The notes beneath the pieces are model-generated. The model worked only from the letters and a program-made list of their open reading frames with translations. It was not told the origin of the DNA and did not search any database. A stretch of 23,232 bases of DNA from a virus. Below are positions 6,919 through 13,576 of the stretch, in pieces. Where the stretch lies: positions 1 to 23,232 of the IMG/VR virus record IMGVR_UViG_3300046481_000003. The stretch is one strand, 5' to 3'. Made by a program: the position numbers and the translations under genes. Numbering within the stretch: position 1 is the first letter of the stretch; each line of letters begins with the position of its first letter.

Positions 6919-8469
6919 TTATTCGCCTAATGATAAAAATAATGTTCCGCTATCGGGATCCCTGAATCCCGCTGCCGCATAAAAAGGTAAATCGCTTAAA
7001 TCCTTACTTTTTAAATCAAACATAAATCCAGCCGATATTCCGGCATTGTTTTGATAAAATCCGATATATTTTCCCTGCCAATAATAAGCGTCTAATGTTT
7101 CAGGCTTGTATAAATTAATCCATTCCTGCCGTGTCATAACGCCATCTGTGATGATTTCCCTTACTCCTTGGCCTATTGCGGCCAGTCCTTCCGGGCAGGG
7201 ATAAACGACGATATCCCCGGCCTTAACAATTCCCCTCTTGGACATACAGGAAAAGCCCAGGTCCATGTCTTCCATAACTATATTGGAAGGATCATTACCA
7301 ACGGCCAAATAAGGCGTTCCCGAGGTCATAACGGCAACGCTGGCTCCGAAAGCGCCCAGCCCTACAATGGGATAGTCGGTTGTCTTCTGGTAACGCACCG
7401 GCCAGGCATGAGGATAATAAGGAACTGAAAAGCAAAGAAGGTTTTCAACAAATCCGCACAATGATCCATTCGGCAAAGAAATTATCCCCCTTAATCCCAC
7501 CGGCGGAGCATCCCATTCCAACGTCTGTAAGGTTTCTCCCAGCCCTGAATCAAGAACGGTATCAACATAAGTGCTTGTCGCTAAATCAATTTCCTCAACG
7601 AACTGATACACTGCACCGGTAGAGCTCTGGTTTATCCGGTAAATCCGTTTTTTAGTAATATTATATTTTTGCGTTGCCGTATCTGGAGATACAGCATCCA
7701 TCCCTGATAAATTAACAGTGTCGCCATCAAAAACGTCTATCAAGTTTGATACATACGACGGCGGGCCTTCAGCTCCGTACCCATTGACAAAAGTATAAAC
7801 GTATCCTCTTGTTTCCTGAAGGGTTCTGTCTTCAACTCCGGTTGCGGTAATTACGCCGTCTCCGGTTTGAGTGCTTACGGTTGGATTGCTTGTATAATAT
7901 CCACCGTTCGTCAAATTTACAGCAGCAATTACATTATTGGCAACGGTATAAGTACCCGCGCCACCTGACCCCCCTCCACCGGAAAAAACTAAATTATAAG
8001 TGCCGTTGTTCTCAAGGCAGGAATTCGACGATATGTTCAGAAGTGTCACCGCACTGGGCGGAACTGTAACATCCACTGCGGCTATCGGGCCACTCGGTGC
8101 TGGGGGGCAAGGATTATACCACTTCATAGGGTATTCATTGCCACCGTCTTTATATAGATATTTGTCGGTTACTTTGAATTCGCCGTTTTCTGTATAATAA
8201 ATTCTTCCGTATTCGTCTCCAGGGTTAGGAGATTCGCAAACGTCAACATCAGATAACCATGTCAAAAAGTTTCCGTCTTCATATCTGTAAATTGTTTTTA
8301 AAAGTCCTGATTTAACTTGCTCCGCAACAAATAAATCATTCTGGATAGCAGTAAGGCCACCACGATCAAAGCGGCAGTTGATAGCCTGCTGTGATCTATT
8401 GGCGGGAAGAAGAGCAGGGTCGATGATCTGCGGCGCGCGGCCCCCAAACTGTAATACGGAAAGTAACAT
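6919..8469 (-). CDS. tail hub or head-closure-type protein (P22 gp10-like position)
   Basis: A 516-residue protein, beta rich throughout. It begins LLSVLQFGGRAPQIIDPALLPANRSQQAINCRF, a start shared by podophage tail-hub or stabilisation proteins that assemble below the adaptors. Residues 145-195 hold a Gly-rich insertion (GGGGSGGAGTYTV) with tail-fibre-like low complexity. Later segments include GYVYTFVNGYGAEGPPS, typical of fibronectin-like or propeller blades, and a C-terminal region with several Trp/Tyr strands. Gene order (portal, scaffold, capsid, adaptors, this gene) matches gp10 of P22-type phages, but I cannot confirm homology by eye. ATG 8469 follows AAAGGAC, two bases after the upstream stop. 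Confidence 0.65.
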   Translation of the reverse strand: MLLSVLQFGGRAPQIIDPALLPANRSQQAINCRFDRGGLTAIQNDLFVAEQVKSGLLKTIYRYEDGNFLTWLSDVDVCESPNPGDEYGRIYYTENGEFKVTDKYLYKDGGNEYPMKWYNPCPPAPSGPIAAVDVTVPPSAVTLLNISSNSCLENNGTYNLVFSGGGGSGGAGTYTVANNVIAAVNLTNGGYYTSNPTVSTQTGDGVITATGVEDRTLQETRGYVYTFVNGYGAEGPPSYVSNLIDVFDGDTVNLSGMDAVSPDTATQKYNITKKRIYRINQSSTGAVYQFVEEIDLATSTYVDTVLDSGLGETLQTLEWDAPPVGLRGIISLPNGSLCGFVENLLCFSVPYYPHAWPVRYQKTTDYPIVGLGAFGASVAVMTSGTPYLAVGNDPSNIVMEDMDLGFSCMSKRGIVKAGDIVVYPCPEGLAAIGQGVREIITDGVMTRQEWINLYKPETLDAYYWQGKYIGFYQNNAGISAGFMFDLKSKDLSDLPFYAAAGFRDPDSGTLFLSLGE

Positions 8470-8471
8470 CG

Positions 8472-9179
8472 TTAGTCCTTTGCATCAACTGATTTTTCAA
8501 CATTCCCCTTTAACCCTAAATCTTGCATGAACTTATTGAAGAATACCTGAGCTTTTGCCTGCGCATTGGGGATTGTCGTTTCCTCGATCAAACATCGATA
8601 GATTACGTAATCTATACAGGCGGGCTTGTAAGAGTCATCAAATGGCAATTCCGTTGTGTCTGTGGTAATCGCCGGTGGTGCTTGACTGACTAATAGCTTG
8701 ACCTTCCCCGTCCCATCGTTTGGCGGATAAACATAGAATACCTGAGGATTACTTTCGTCTTTGACAATAAAATTGACCAATACCGCGGGCGTATATGCCG
8801 GCCATCCGGGAAGAGCGTAATCCATGGCCTTTTTCTTGACTATTGTCAGAGTCGGAGCGATTATCGCTTCTGTCGTGCCGCTACCCGTGATATTATAAAG
8901 AGAGTCAAGCAAATCAATATCAGACGCTCCGAGTGCTTGCCTGTGCCCTAACACTAAACTAATCGTTTCTTCTACGGGATAGGCTTCTGGTTTGAGATTA
9001 ATCGTCTCCAGTAAGAATAGATTGAGATATGGGACCATTTTTGACGGTGGCCAGTTCAATCCGAATTCATCCTGCAACTGTTCGGAGATTAAAAGACAAA
9101 GTTCGCCCAATGCTCCGGAAAGAGATGTCTCGTCGCCTTGTGGAGTCCCGCCATCAATATTTGAAGATATGTCTACCAT
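8472..9179 (-). CDS. head-tail adaptor-like protein (DUF6682-like)
   Basis: A 235-residue protein. The pattern is an N-terminal helical part (LGELCLLISEQLQDE, MVPYLNLFLLETINLKPEAYPVEETISL) followed by a beta sandwich containing QVFYVYPPNDGTGKVKLLVS and a C-terminal helix KPACIDYVIYRCLIEETT. VFYVYPP plus the final Ala/Tyr-rich helix is the signature I associate with the DUF6682 phage adaptor family, which forms the ring between portal and tail. The start ATG 9179 has TAGGTGG upstream. Its place just after another adaptor-like gene fits the two-ring connector of short-tailed phages. Assignment is by motif memory, not by search. Confidence 0.7.
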   Translation of the reverse strand: MVDISSNIDGGTPQGDETSLSGALGELCLLISEQLQDEFGLNWPPSKMVPYLNLFLLETINLKPEAYPVEETISLVLGHRQALGASDIDLLDSLYNITGSGTTEAIIAPTLTIVKKKAMDYALPGWPAYTPAVLVNFIVKDESNPQVFYVYPPNDGTGKVKLLVSQAPPAITTDTTELPFDDSYKPACIDYVIYRCLIEETTIPNAQAKAQVFFNKFMQDLGLKGNVEKSVDAKD

Positions 9180-9187
9180 TTAACCAC

Positions 9188-10129
9188 CTACATATAATTG
9201 CTTCGGTGTAGCCGCTTATTTTGAGGTATAAGCCTCGCCCTGGAATTCATTATAGTATCAAATTCGGTACCAAAAAAGGCCATGAACGGCGCATCTGCTT
9301 CAGGTAGCGCTATCCCACTTAAAATTATCCTCACGACGCCCTCTTTGAATATTTCATCAAACTTCCCCTGCCAAGGGATTGTGTTGGCTGGCAAAGTTAA
9401 CGCCGGAGGGATTTGGTTGTATCTACCTTTAAGTAATATATCTACGGTAGGCTTCGGTCTTATGTAGACGGTTGAACCGATGATCTTAAAGGTTCGAGGT
9501 TTGTGAAAAGGTACATCCCAAACACCGTAAAAGCCGTACCATTCCCAAAAGGGGTCATTCTCTTGATCGTCTCCCAGATAATTAGGCTCAAGTATCCGGC
9601 GTTGCCCTTCCCATCCATTCGGAGATACCGCAGAGGATAAGATAAGATATTGACCAACTTGAAGATTTAATCCTGCCTGAGTTGTCAATGTCTTGCTTCC
9701 CGTGCCGCAGGTTAGAGATGTTACCGAATTGGCAACATTCGCCGATGGGCTTCCGGGTGTCGGTCCAAGTGCGATATCCCAATACGATAGAACGTCCGTT
9801 CCATTGGCTATATGTGAATTGACAACCAGAGATCCGGTCGTATTGTTATAAGAAGTAACCGTCCCCGCCATCCAATCATCCATTAATTCTTCGGTTCTTA
9901 GTCGTTCTGCGGGAGACAGGAAATCTTCTGGCAGTATTGCGGAATAACCAAAAGCGGGAATTGATAAATTCAGGTCTCCCGAGGCTAAGAGATCTGATTT
10001 GCTGGCCAATAGCTTCTTATAAAGGAGGGATTGAATGGAATTAGCCGCGCCGATAATAGATATCCCGCTGTTTTTTTCGGTTCTTCCTACCCGTGGCAAT
10101 ACTGCCAGAATGAGTTCGCTAACTAACAT
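9188..10129 (-). CDS. head-tail adaptor-like protein with beta insertion
   Basis: A 313-residue protein. N-terminal helices (LILAVLPRVGRTEKNSG, AANSIQSLLYKKLL) and C-terminal strands plus helix (TFKIIGSTVYIRPKPT, LLKGRYNQIPPAL, FDEIFKEGVVRIIL) resemble an adaptor with the same layout as its downstream neighbour. Between them, about residues 88-170, sits a Thr/Ser/Gly-rich segment (GTVTSYNNTTGSLVVN, SLTCGTGSKTLTT, VGQYLILSS) of the type common in phage fibres. The gene ends 8 bases before the next start. No strong ribosome binding site precedes ATG 10129, only four bases from the previous stop, so coupling to the upstream gene is likely. Confidence 0.65.
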   Translation of the reverse strand: MLVSELILAVLPRVGRTEKNSGISIIGAANSIQSLLYKKLLASKSDLLASGDLNLSIPAFGYSAILPEDFLSPAERLRTEELMDDWMAGTVTSYNNTTGSLVVNSHIANGTDVLSYWDIALGPTPGSPSANVANSVTSLTCGTGSKTLTTQAGLNLQVGQYLILSSAVSPNGWEGQRRILEPNYLGDDQENDPFWEWYGFYGVWDVPFHKPRTFKIIGSTVYIRPKPTVDILLKGRYNQIPPALTLPANTIPWQGKFDEIFKEGVVRIILSGIALPEADAPFMAFFGTEFDTIMNSRARLIPQNKRLHRSNYM

Positions 10130-10132
10130 ATT

Positions 10133-10690
10133 TTAAACCTTTGCCGCTTTTTTCTTGGCGGGCACTGCATCAGTTTCTTGCTCTTCGGTTGATACGTTTT
10201 CCGCTTCTTCTTTCAGAAAAGTAAACGCCTCTATTTCTGATTTGAAGGGTACAATCTTTGACCCTTTCGGCGCCCAAATCATATCTTCTCCAGCGTAAAG
10301 AGTTTCTTTCTTTTTCTTACTTACTGCCACATAACCAGCTTCGGAATACTTTTCAACTCCAAACCCAGCCATGGGGTCTTTTATTCCTGCCGCCTCTTTC
10401 TTTTCCTGATCGATCTTGTCTTGATCGTATTCTTCATACATTGACAGTTGAAGCAGGTGGCTACAGTGCTCCTCGTTTGCAATATCACAAACTGACGTTG
10501 ATTCTTCCGGCACACTCACTTCCTTCCATATTTTTTCTTTCGTGTATTCCCCGTTCGGGCCTCTCTTAAAATCGTATCTTTTCTCCTTGTGATACTTTGT
10601 CCCTGGTATTGGCATGAACAAATATTTCGTATTTTCCAATGTTACCGTTGTTGGCCCCACTCTCCTAATCTTGCAATGGATCTGTGACAT
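10133..10690 (-). CDS. charged virion-module protein, unknown
   Basis: A 185-residue protein. The N-terminal half is strand rich (IHCKIRRVGPTTVTLENTKY, YLFMPIPGTKYH), then a region with C68 and C76 (VCDIANEEHCSHLL), and a highly charged C-terminal half with KKKKE and a Glu/Ala/Lys-rich tail ending PAKKKAAKV. I do not recognise the family. ATG 10690 follows AAGGAGGACGAAGG. Its place directly after the capsid-region genes and before the adaptors suggests a small head or head-completion protein. The acidic-then-basic tail could be disordered. Role unassigned. Confidence 0.6.
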   Translation of the reverse strand: MSQIHCKIRRVGPTTVTLENTKYLFMPIPGTKYHKEKRYDFKRGPNGEYTKEKIWKEVSVPEESTSVCDIANEEHCSHLLQLSMYEEYDQDKIDQEKKEAAGIKDPMAGFGVEKYSEAGYVAVSKKKKETLYAGEDMIWAPKGSKIVPFKSEIEAFTFLKEEAENVSTEEQETDAVPAKKKAAKV

Positions 10691-10715
10691 AATCCTTCGT
10701 CCTCCTTAAGGGTTT

Positions 10716-10737
10716 TGGCCGGTTATAGCCCCGGCCA
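10716..10737. repeat. GC-rich perfect inverted repeat between virion genes
   Basis: TGGCCGG at 10716-10722 and CCGGCCA at 10731-10737 form a 7-base-pair stem with an 8-base loop. In the minus-strand transcript it lies in the 61-base gap before the gene at 10133-10690. No U-run follows, so it is not a standard intrinsic terminator; RNA processing or partial attenuation is possible. Confidence 0.45.
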
Positions 10738-10751
10738 TGGCTTTTAATTGT

Positions 10752-11309
10752 TTACGGTTCGTCGATCATCAAGCCTAGTGACACTTTTCCGGCTGCGGCG
10801 ATTGCAGGCAATGCGGGGAACTGAATCGCGATAATACGGTCATATTTCGCATCAATCCCGATTGCGTTACTGAACGCCAGAGGGAATGTATCTACCCTGC
10901 CGCCAGTACGAGCAATTGTCGAGGCGGTAAGAATATTTTGACCCGATACCAGCTGCGGATCGGCGTCAGTTGCCGTCTGCCCACCAGAACTGTAGGCTGC
11001 CGCTGACTGGACACTTCCGATGGTAAACTTAATTCCCGTTGTTCCGGCCGGTGATTCGTTATAATAGGTATTCAAAACGCCTACCGTAATGGTGATTGTG
11101 GTTGTCGTATGGGAATCCAAGGATTCTGATTCCAAACACCCACCCATTAACCGATGTCCTGCCGGTAAAATACCCAGTGCCACAAGTTGTGTGGTCACAA
11201 GGTCAGTGGTCAATAAAGAAATCTGCCGATAATCCCAACGAGCCCCGGGAATCCCGGTTTTGGGCGGGTTAATGTAAAGATCGGGAGCTATTTTCAAAGT
11301 GTTACTCAT
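10752..11309 (-). CDS. capsid-associated structural protein, possible decoration protein
   Basis: A 185-residue protein directly downstream of the major capsid gene. It is beta rich: DYRQISLLTTDLVTTQLVALG, a run of Thr (HTTTTITITVGVLNTYY), GIKFTIGSVQSAAAY, and a final strand pair KYDRIIAIQFPALPAIAAAG. The layout (short N-terminal arm, LMGGCLESE, then beta sandwich ending in SLGLMIDEP) is seen in small proteins encoded just after phage capsid genes. ATG 11309 has GGAGGT upstream. I infer a head decoration or minor capsid role from position and composition; there is no diagnostic motif. Confidence 0.6.
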   Translation of the reverse strand: MSNTLKIAPDLYINPPKTGIPGARWDYRQISLLTTDLVTTQLVALGILPAGHRLMGGCLESESLDSHTTTTITITVGVLNTYYNESPAGTTGIKFTIGSVQSAAAYSSGGQTATDADPQLVSGQNILTASTIARTGGRVDTFPLAFSNAIGIDAKYDRIIAIQFPALPAIAAAGKVSLGLMIDEP

Positions 11310-11343
11310 AACTTTTTACCTCCTTATAGGTATTGTTTAAAAA

Positions 11344-12253
11344 TTACGGTCTGGTTGCTGCCGTATCTATCGCCATCACACCGAAATCATTACCGTTAAA
11401 GGTAACTTTCTTGAATCCCCAAATGGTATGGGTTGTGATGATGACTTTGTTTCCATTGTCGCGCTCTTCTTCGTGCCAGCCAAAACGCAAATCCTGCCCT
11501 GGTGAACCAAACGCAACAACGCCCGCCTGCATACCGCAGAACAGAGCACGGGAGGCACTTACATTAGAGCCTGAACCGTAATCGGTGAAGCGGATGATGT
11601 TCGGGTGCGAATGAATAACTACACCATTCCACATACCGACTCCACCCTTAATAAACGGGGTTTCTTTGCCCACTGCGGTTGCGATTGCTTTCTGAATATC
11701 CGCCCAATCGTTCGCAGTGGTATTCCTTCTTAGGTCGAATTTCTGGTACGGATCGATTACCATCAGGAAAACTTCTTCTCCGTCCACTTCGCATTTCTGA
11801 ATCTGCGGGATTTCAGAATAAGCAGGACCGCCGCCGCCCATCATTTCCGCGTAAGCTACTGCGCGGTCAATAGGAAGTGTAGACAGTTTGTCGGTTACCA
11901 GCAAGGAAGCCTTGGATGTTGCAACGCCGCCGTAGACGATGTGATTCGTGTCGGGGGATGTAAGGCTGTTGTTGGCATAACCCGAATAGGTCGTAGGAAA
12001 TACGAATTCGGTATTGGTTCCACGCGCGCCGGCGAGATACATCATAATGATCTCGTCGAATACTCTTGCCCACCAGTCGATGGACCTTGCTCTTGCAATC
12101 TTGCGAAGATCGTGAAGAGTTCTTTTGCGGGTCATTCTTCCGCCGCAATCTGCGCCACCGCGCATCTGATCAATGTAAACATTGTCAGTGTAGAAGGACA
12201 ATCCCTCTTCTTTACCGTGTAACTCTGTGTCACCTTCGATAGGCTGCATGTTA
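11344..12253 (-). CDS. major capsid protein, exon 2 (N4-gp56 family)
   Basis: Second exon of a split capsid gene; with exon 1 (13127-13329) it gives 1113 bases, 370 codons plus stop. The exon begins at T12253 so that the split codon reads CT|T and the protein continues L-N-MQPIEGDTELHGKEEGL. Conserved family blocks follow: FYTDNVYIDQMRGG, GRMTRKRTLHDLRKIARAR and DWWARVFDEIIMMYLAGARG, which are the hallmark of N4-gp56/DUF4043 capsid proteins. The C-terminus has GVMAIDTAATRP. ATG 12249 inside this exon makes the frame look like a separate 301-residue gene, but it would lack the N-terminal arm. The family forms HK97-like shells of podophages. Its mRNA must be spliced to give the full protein. 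Confidence 0.9.
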
Positions 12254-13126
12254 CCTAAGTCTTCGGAATGATTAGCTTTTTATCATTCCCGCCTATTGTT
12301 TCTAGGCTGCCTTACCTTTTAGTAAGGGGGAGACCATATCTTCACCCGTCGTTACGGGGATGAGTGCTTCGCTCCGCTTGGAGCTACTCCCTTGCGGGAT
12401 GGCCGTTGAACCTTCTTGATGAGGGCATACGCCATTATTGCGTCGTTTCCCTTGATTGCAATTCCAACATAATAATTGAAATCTATCAGGGAATCCTTCG
12501 CGGATAACGCGCCCGTAGAGATTACCTTGAGAAAATGCTTTCCTCTCGATATGACCATCGTTGTTAACGTGATCAAGTGTAAGGAATAAAGGTTCGGTTT
12601 CTCCGCAACACGCACATTTATTGCCGTAAGCTTCATAAACTTTTGTTCGTGCATTAATGCGTGTCTTTTTAGCCCACTCATTTTCTCTTGCGCGAACCAA
12701 GTCTGGTTGCTCTATGCGTTTCTGTCTTGCTGTTGCGTTGAACCGTTCCTTATCGTCAGCAAAATATTTGCTATGGTATTTAGCCGTACAAGCAATACAT
12801 CTTTTGCTACGATACACTTTATTTCGGTTTTTGTAGAGACGAAACTCTTTAATTAATTTTTCATCTCCACATACTCTACAGGTTGCTTTTTCCTCGACCT
12901 TGCTCGGCTGCTGATTGTCCATTTTGCCGCTCCTTAAAATGTATTCATTCATATTAACTACATTATCACAAATACAGTTTAATTTGCAAGCGCATTCGTG
13001 GCTTTTTTTAACTTTCACGTTTAAATTTTCATTTTGCGTTGTAGTAGCCATGACTTTAGGAGTTCCCAGCAATTCTCTCATTAGTTTACAGTCGCTTGCG
13101 CGAACTGGCAGCCTAACGTATTGCAA
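12254..13126 (-). ncRNA. group I self-splicing intron in the major capsid gene
   Basis: An 873-base intron. The last 5' exon base is U13127 and the last intron base is G12254. Exon GCAGCU (13132-13127) pairs with internal guide GGCUGC (13113-13108), giving six pairs with the classic U-G pair at the splice site. Guide GUUA (13117-13114), just 5' of it, pairs with UAAC starting exon 2 (12253-12250), forming P10. P4: UGCUG (13071-13067) with CAGCA (12913-12909). P7: GGCCAU (12404-12399) with AUGGUC (12337-12332). P8: UCCC-GCAA-GGGA (12399-12388). Three hairpins before the 3' end are CCUUAC/GUAAGG, GCCUA/UAGGC and GGAAUGAU/AUCAUUCC. Core sequences (GACAAUCAGCAGCC, GGUUCAACGGCCAUCC, AAGAUAUGGUCU) resemble phage subgroup IA. 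Splicing restores the reading frame exactly. Confidence 0.92.
12302..12922 (-). CDS. intron-encoded HNH homing endonuclease
   Basis: A 206-residue protein. I start it at ATG 12922 because AAGGAG lies seven bases upstream (12935-12930); the open frame continues to 13126 but that part is intron structure and exon. It has an N-terminal zinc module (C15, C18, C42, C45), a basic linker, then CACC (103-106), LTLDHVNNDG with D117-H118 and N120/N121, and LLCWNCNQGKR with C152, C155 and N156, followed by C166-P-H168. The first codons encode the P4 3' strand of the intron, and the last 40 or so residues (after CPH) are the P7, P8 and P9 region read as protein, so that tail is probably not functional. 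Its role is presumed to be cutting intronless capsid alleles to spread the intron. Confidence 0.9.
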   Translation of the reverse strand: MDNQQPSKVEEKATCRVCGDEKLIKEFRLYKNRNKVYRSKRCIACTAKYHSKYFADDKERFNATARQKRIEQPDLVRARENEWAKKTRINARTKVYEAYGNKCACCGETEPLFLTLDHVNNDGHIERKAFSQGNLYGRVIREGFPDRFQLLCWNCNQGKRRNNGVCPHQEGSTAIPQGSSSKRSEALIPVTTGEDMVSPLLKGKAA

Positions 13127-13132
13127 AGCTGC
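13108..13132 (-). other. 5' splice site and internal guide sequence (P1/P10)
   Basis: Exon bases 13132-13127 and the guide 13113-13108 form P1. Bases 13117-13114 are complementary to the first four bases of exon 2, forming P10. A guide touching both exons side by side is diagnostic for group I introns and fixes both splice sites without reference to protein homology. Confidence 0.9.
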
Positions 13133-13329
13133 ATACTTAAATCGTAAGTGATCTGTTCTCCGGCATCCGATTCCAAATCGGTTATCTGCCAGATGGGCCG
13201 GGTAGGTACTTCACCCTTGCCCATAAACTTCCGTGTCCAATAGCCTTTTCTGCCGACGTCTACCGCAAGGTTTCCTGAGAATCTCTTGACGGCCTTAGCG
13301 TCGTTCAGACCAATAATCGTCTGTCCCAT
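13127..13329 (-). CDS. major capsid protein, exon 1 (N4-gp56 family)
   Basis: The first exon encodes residues 1-67 plus two bases of codon 68. ATG 13329 has GGGAGG eight bases upstream. The sequence is MGQTIIGLNDAKAVKRFSG, GRKGYWTRKFMGKGE, and DAGEQITYDLSMQ, the N-terminal arm and first strand of N4-gp56-type capsid proteins; in that family it runs straight into the MQP-GD-L-GKEE block found in exon 2. Without splicing, translation continues 15 codons into the intron and stops at 13081, giving an 82-residue product that could not build a capsid. This truncated frame is easily misannotated as a hypothetical gene. Confidence 0.9.
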
Positions 13330-13379
13330 AATTGTTACCTCCCTTTAAGAGTAGTTAAGACCGTCCTGGCCAATTATTT

Positions 13380-13393
13380 AGGGCTTTTGCCCT
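13380..13393 (-). other. small stem-loop before the capsid gene
   Basis: AGGGC-AAAA-GCCCU in the minus-strand RNA: five pairs with a four-base loop, overlapping the stop of the small gene at 13392-13571 and followed by UAAAUAAUU. The U content after it is weak, so this is at best a leaky terminator or a processing/stability hairpin shaping capsid mRNA levels. Confidence 0.4.
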
Positions 13394-13571
13394 ACACTTT
13401 TTGCTGTTTAAAATGCTGAATCTCTATAAACTTTGCTGCGGTTATTTTTAAAACCGCGTTCCTCCCTGCCTTTTCAGTCAAAAAGACTGACACCTCGTAA
13501 GGTTTGTCTGAAGCTGGTACTTTAAAAAGCAATTCATCACCAACTTTAATGACTTTTATTAAGCATCCCAC
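13392..13571 (-). CDS. 59-residue beta-strand protein between scaffold and capsid
   Basis: A short open frame with GTG start at 13571, a few bases after the scaffold stop; AGGAAGG lies at the scaffold end as a possible binding site. The translation is VGCLIKVIKVGDELLFKV, then PASDKPYEVSVFLTEKAGRN, then AVLKITAAKFIEIQHFKQQKV. The alternating hydrophobic pattern, the VGDEL turn and LKITAAKFIEI near the end resemble the five-strand layout of CsrA/Com-type RNA-binding proteins, but the similarity is slight and the N-terminal Arg patch of CsrA is missing. It fills an otherwise empty 247-base gap. Function unknown. Confidence 0.6.
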   Translation of the reverse strand: MGCLIKVIKVGDELLFKVPASDKPYEVSVFLTEKAGRNAVLKITAAKFIEIQHFKQQKV

Positions 13572-13576
13572 AGTAG

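Noticed and set aside
6179-8197. Various plus-strand open frames of 60-106 codons
   Set aside because: All lie opposite well-supported minus-strand genes, lack plausible binding sites and show no recognisable motifs.
10716-10737. Intrinsic terminator
   Set aside because: Strong stem but no U-run on the transcribed strand; kept only as an inverted repeat.
11867-12148. 93-residue minus-strand open frame and its plus-strand counterpart
   Set aside because: Both are shadows in other frames of capsid exon 2, with Arg-rich composition and no binding site.
11344-12249. Separate 301-residue capsid gene starting at ATG 12249
   Set aside because: Lacks the N-terminal arm that exon 1 supplies, and the ATG is four bases inside exon 2; splicing gives the complete protein.
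12302-13126. 274-residue open frame starting at 13126 as the HNH gene
   Set aside because: Its first 68 codons are exon 1 end, guide sequence, P1 to P6-type intron structure; the AAGGAG site seven bases before ATG 12922 and alignment with the other HNH cores support the shorter 206-residue protein.
13081-13329. Separate 82-residue hypothetical gene
   Set aside because: It is exon 1 of the capsid gene plus 15 codons of unspliced intron.
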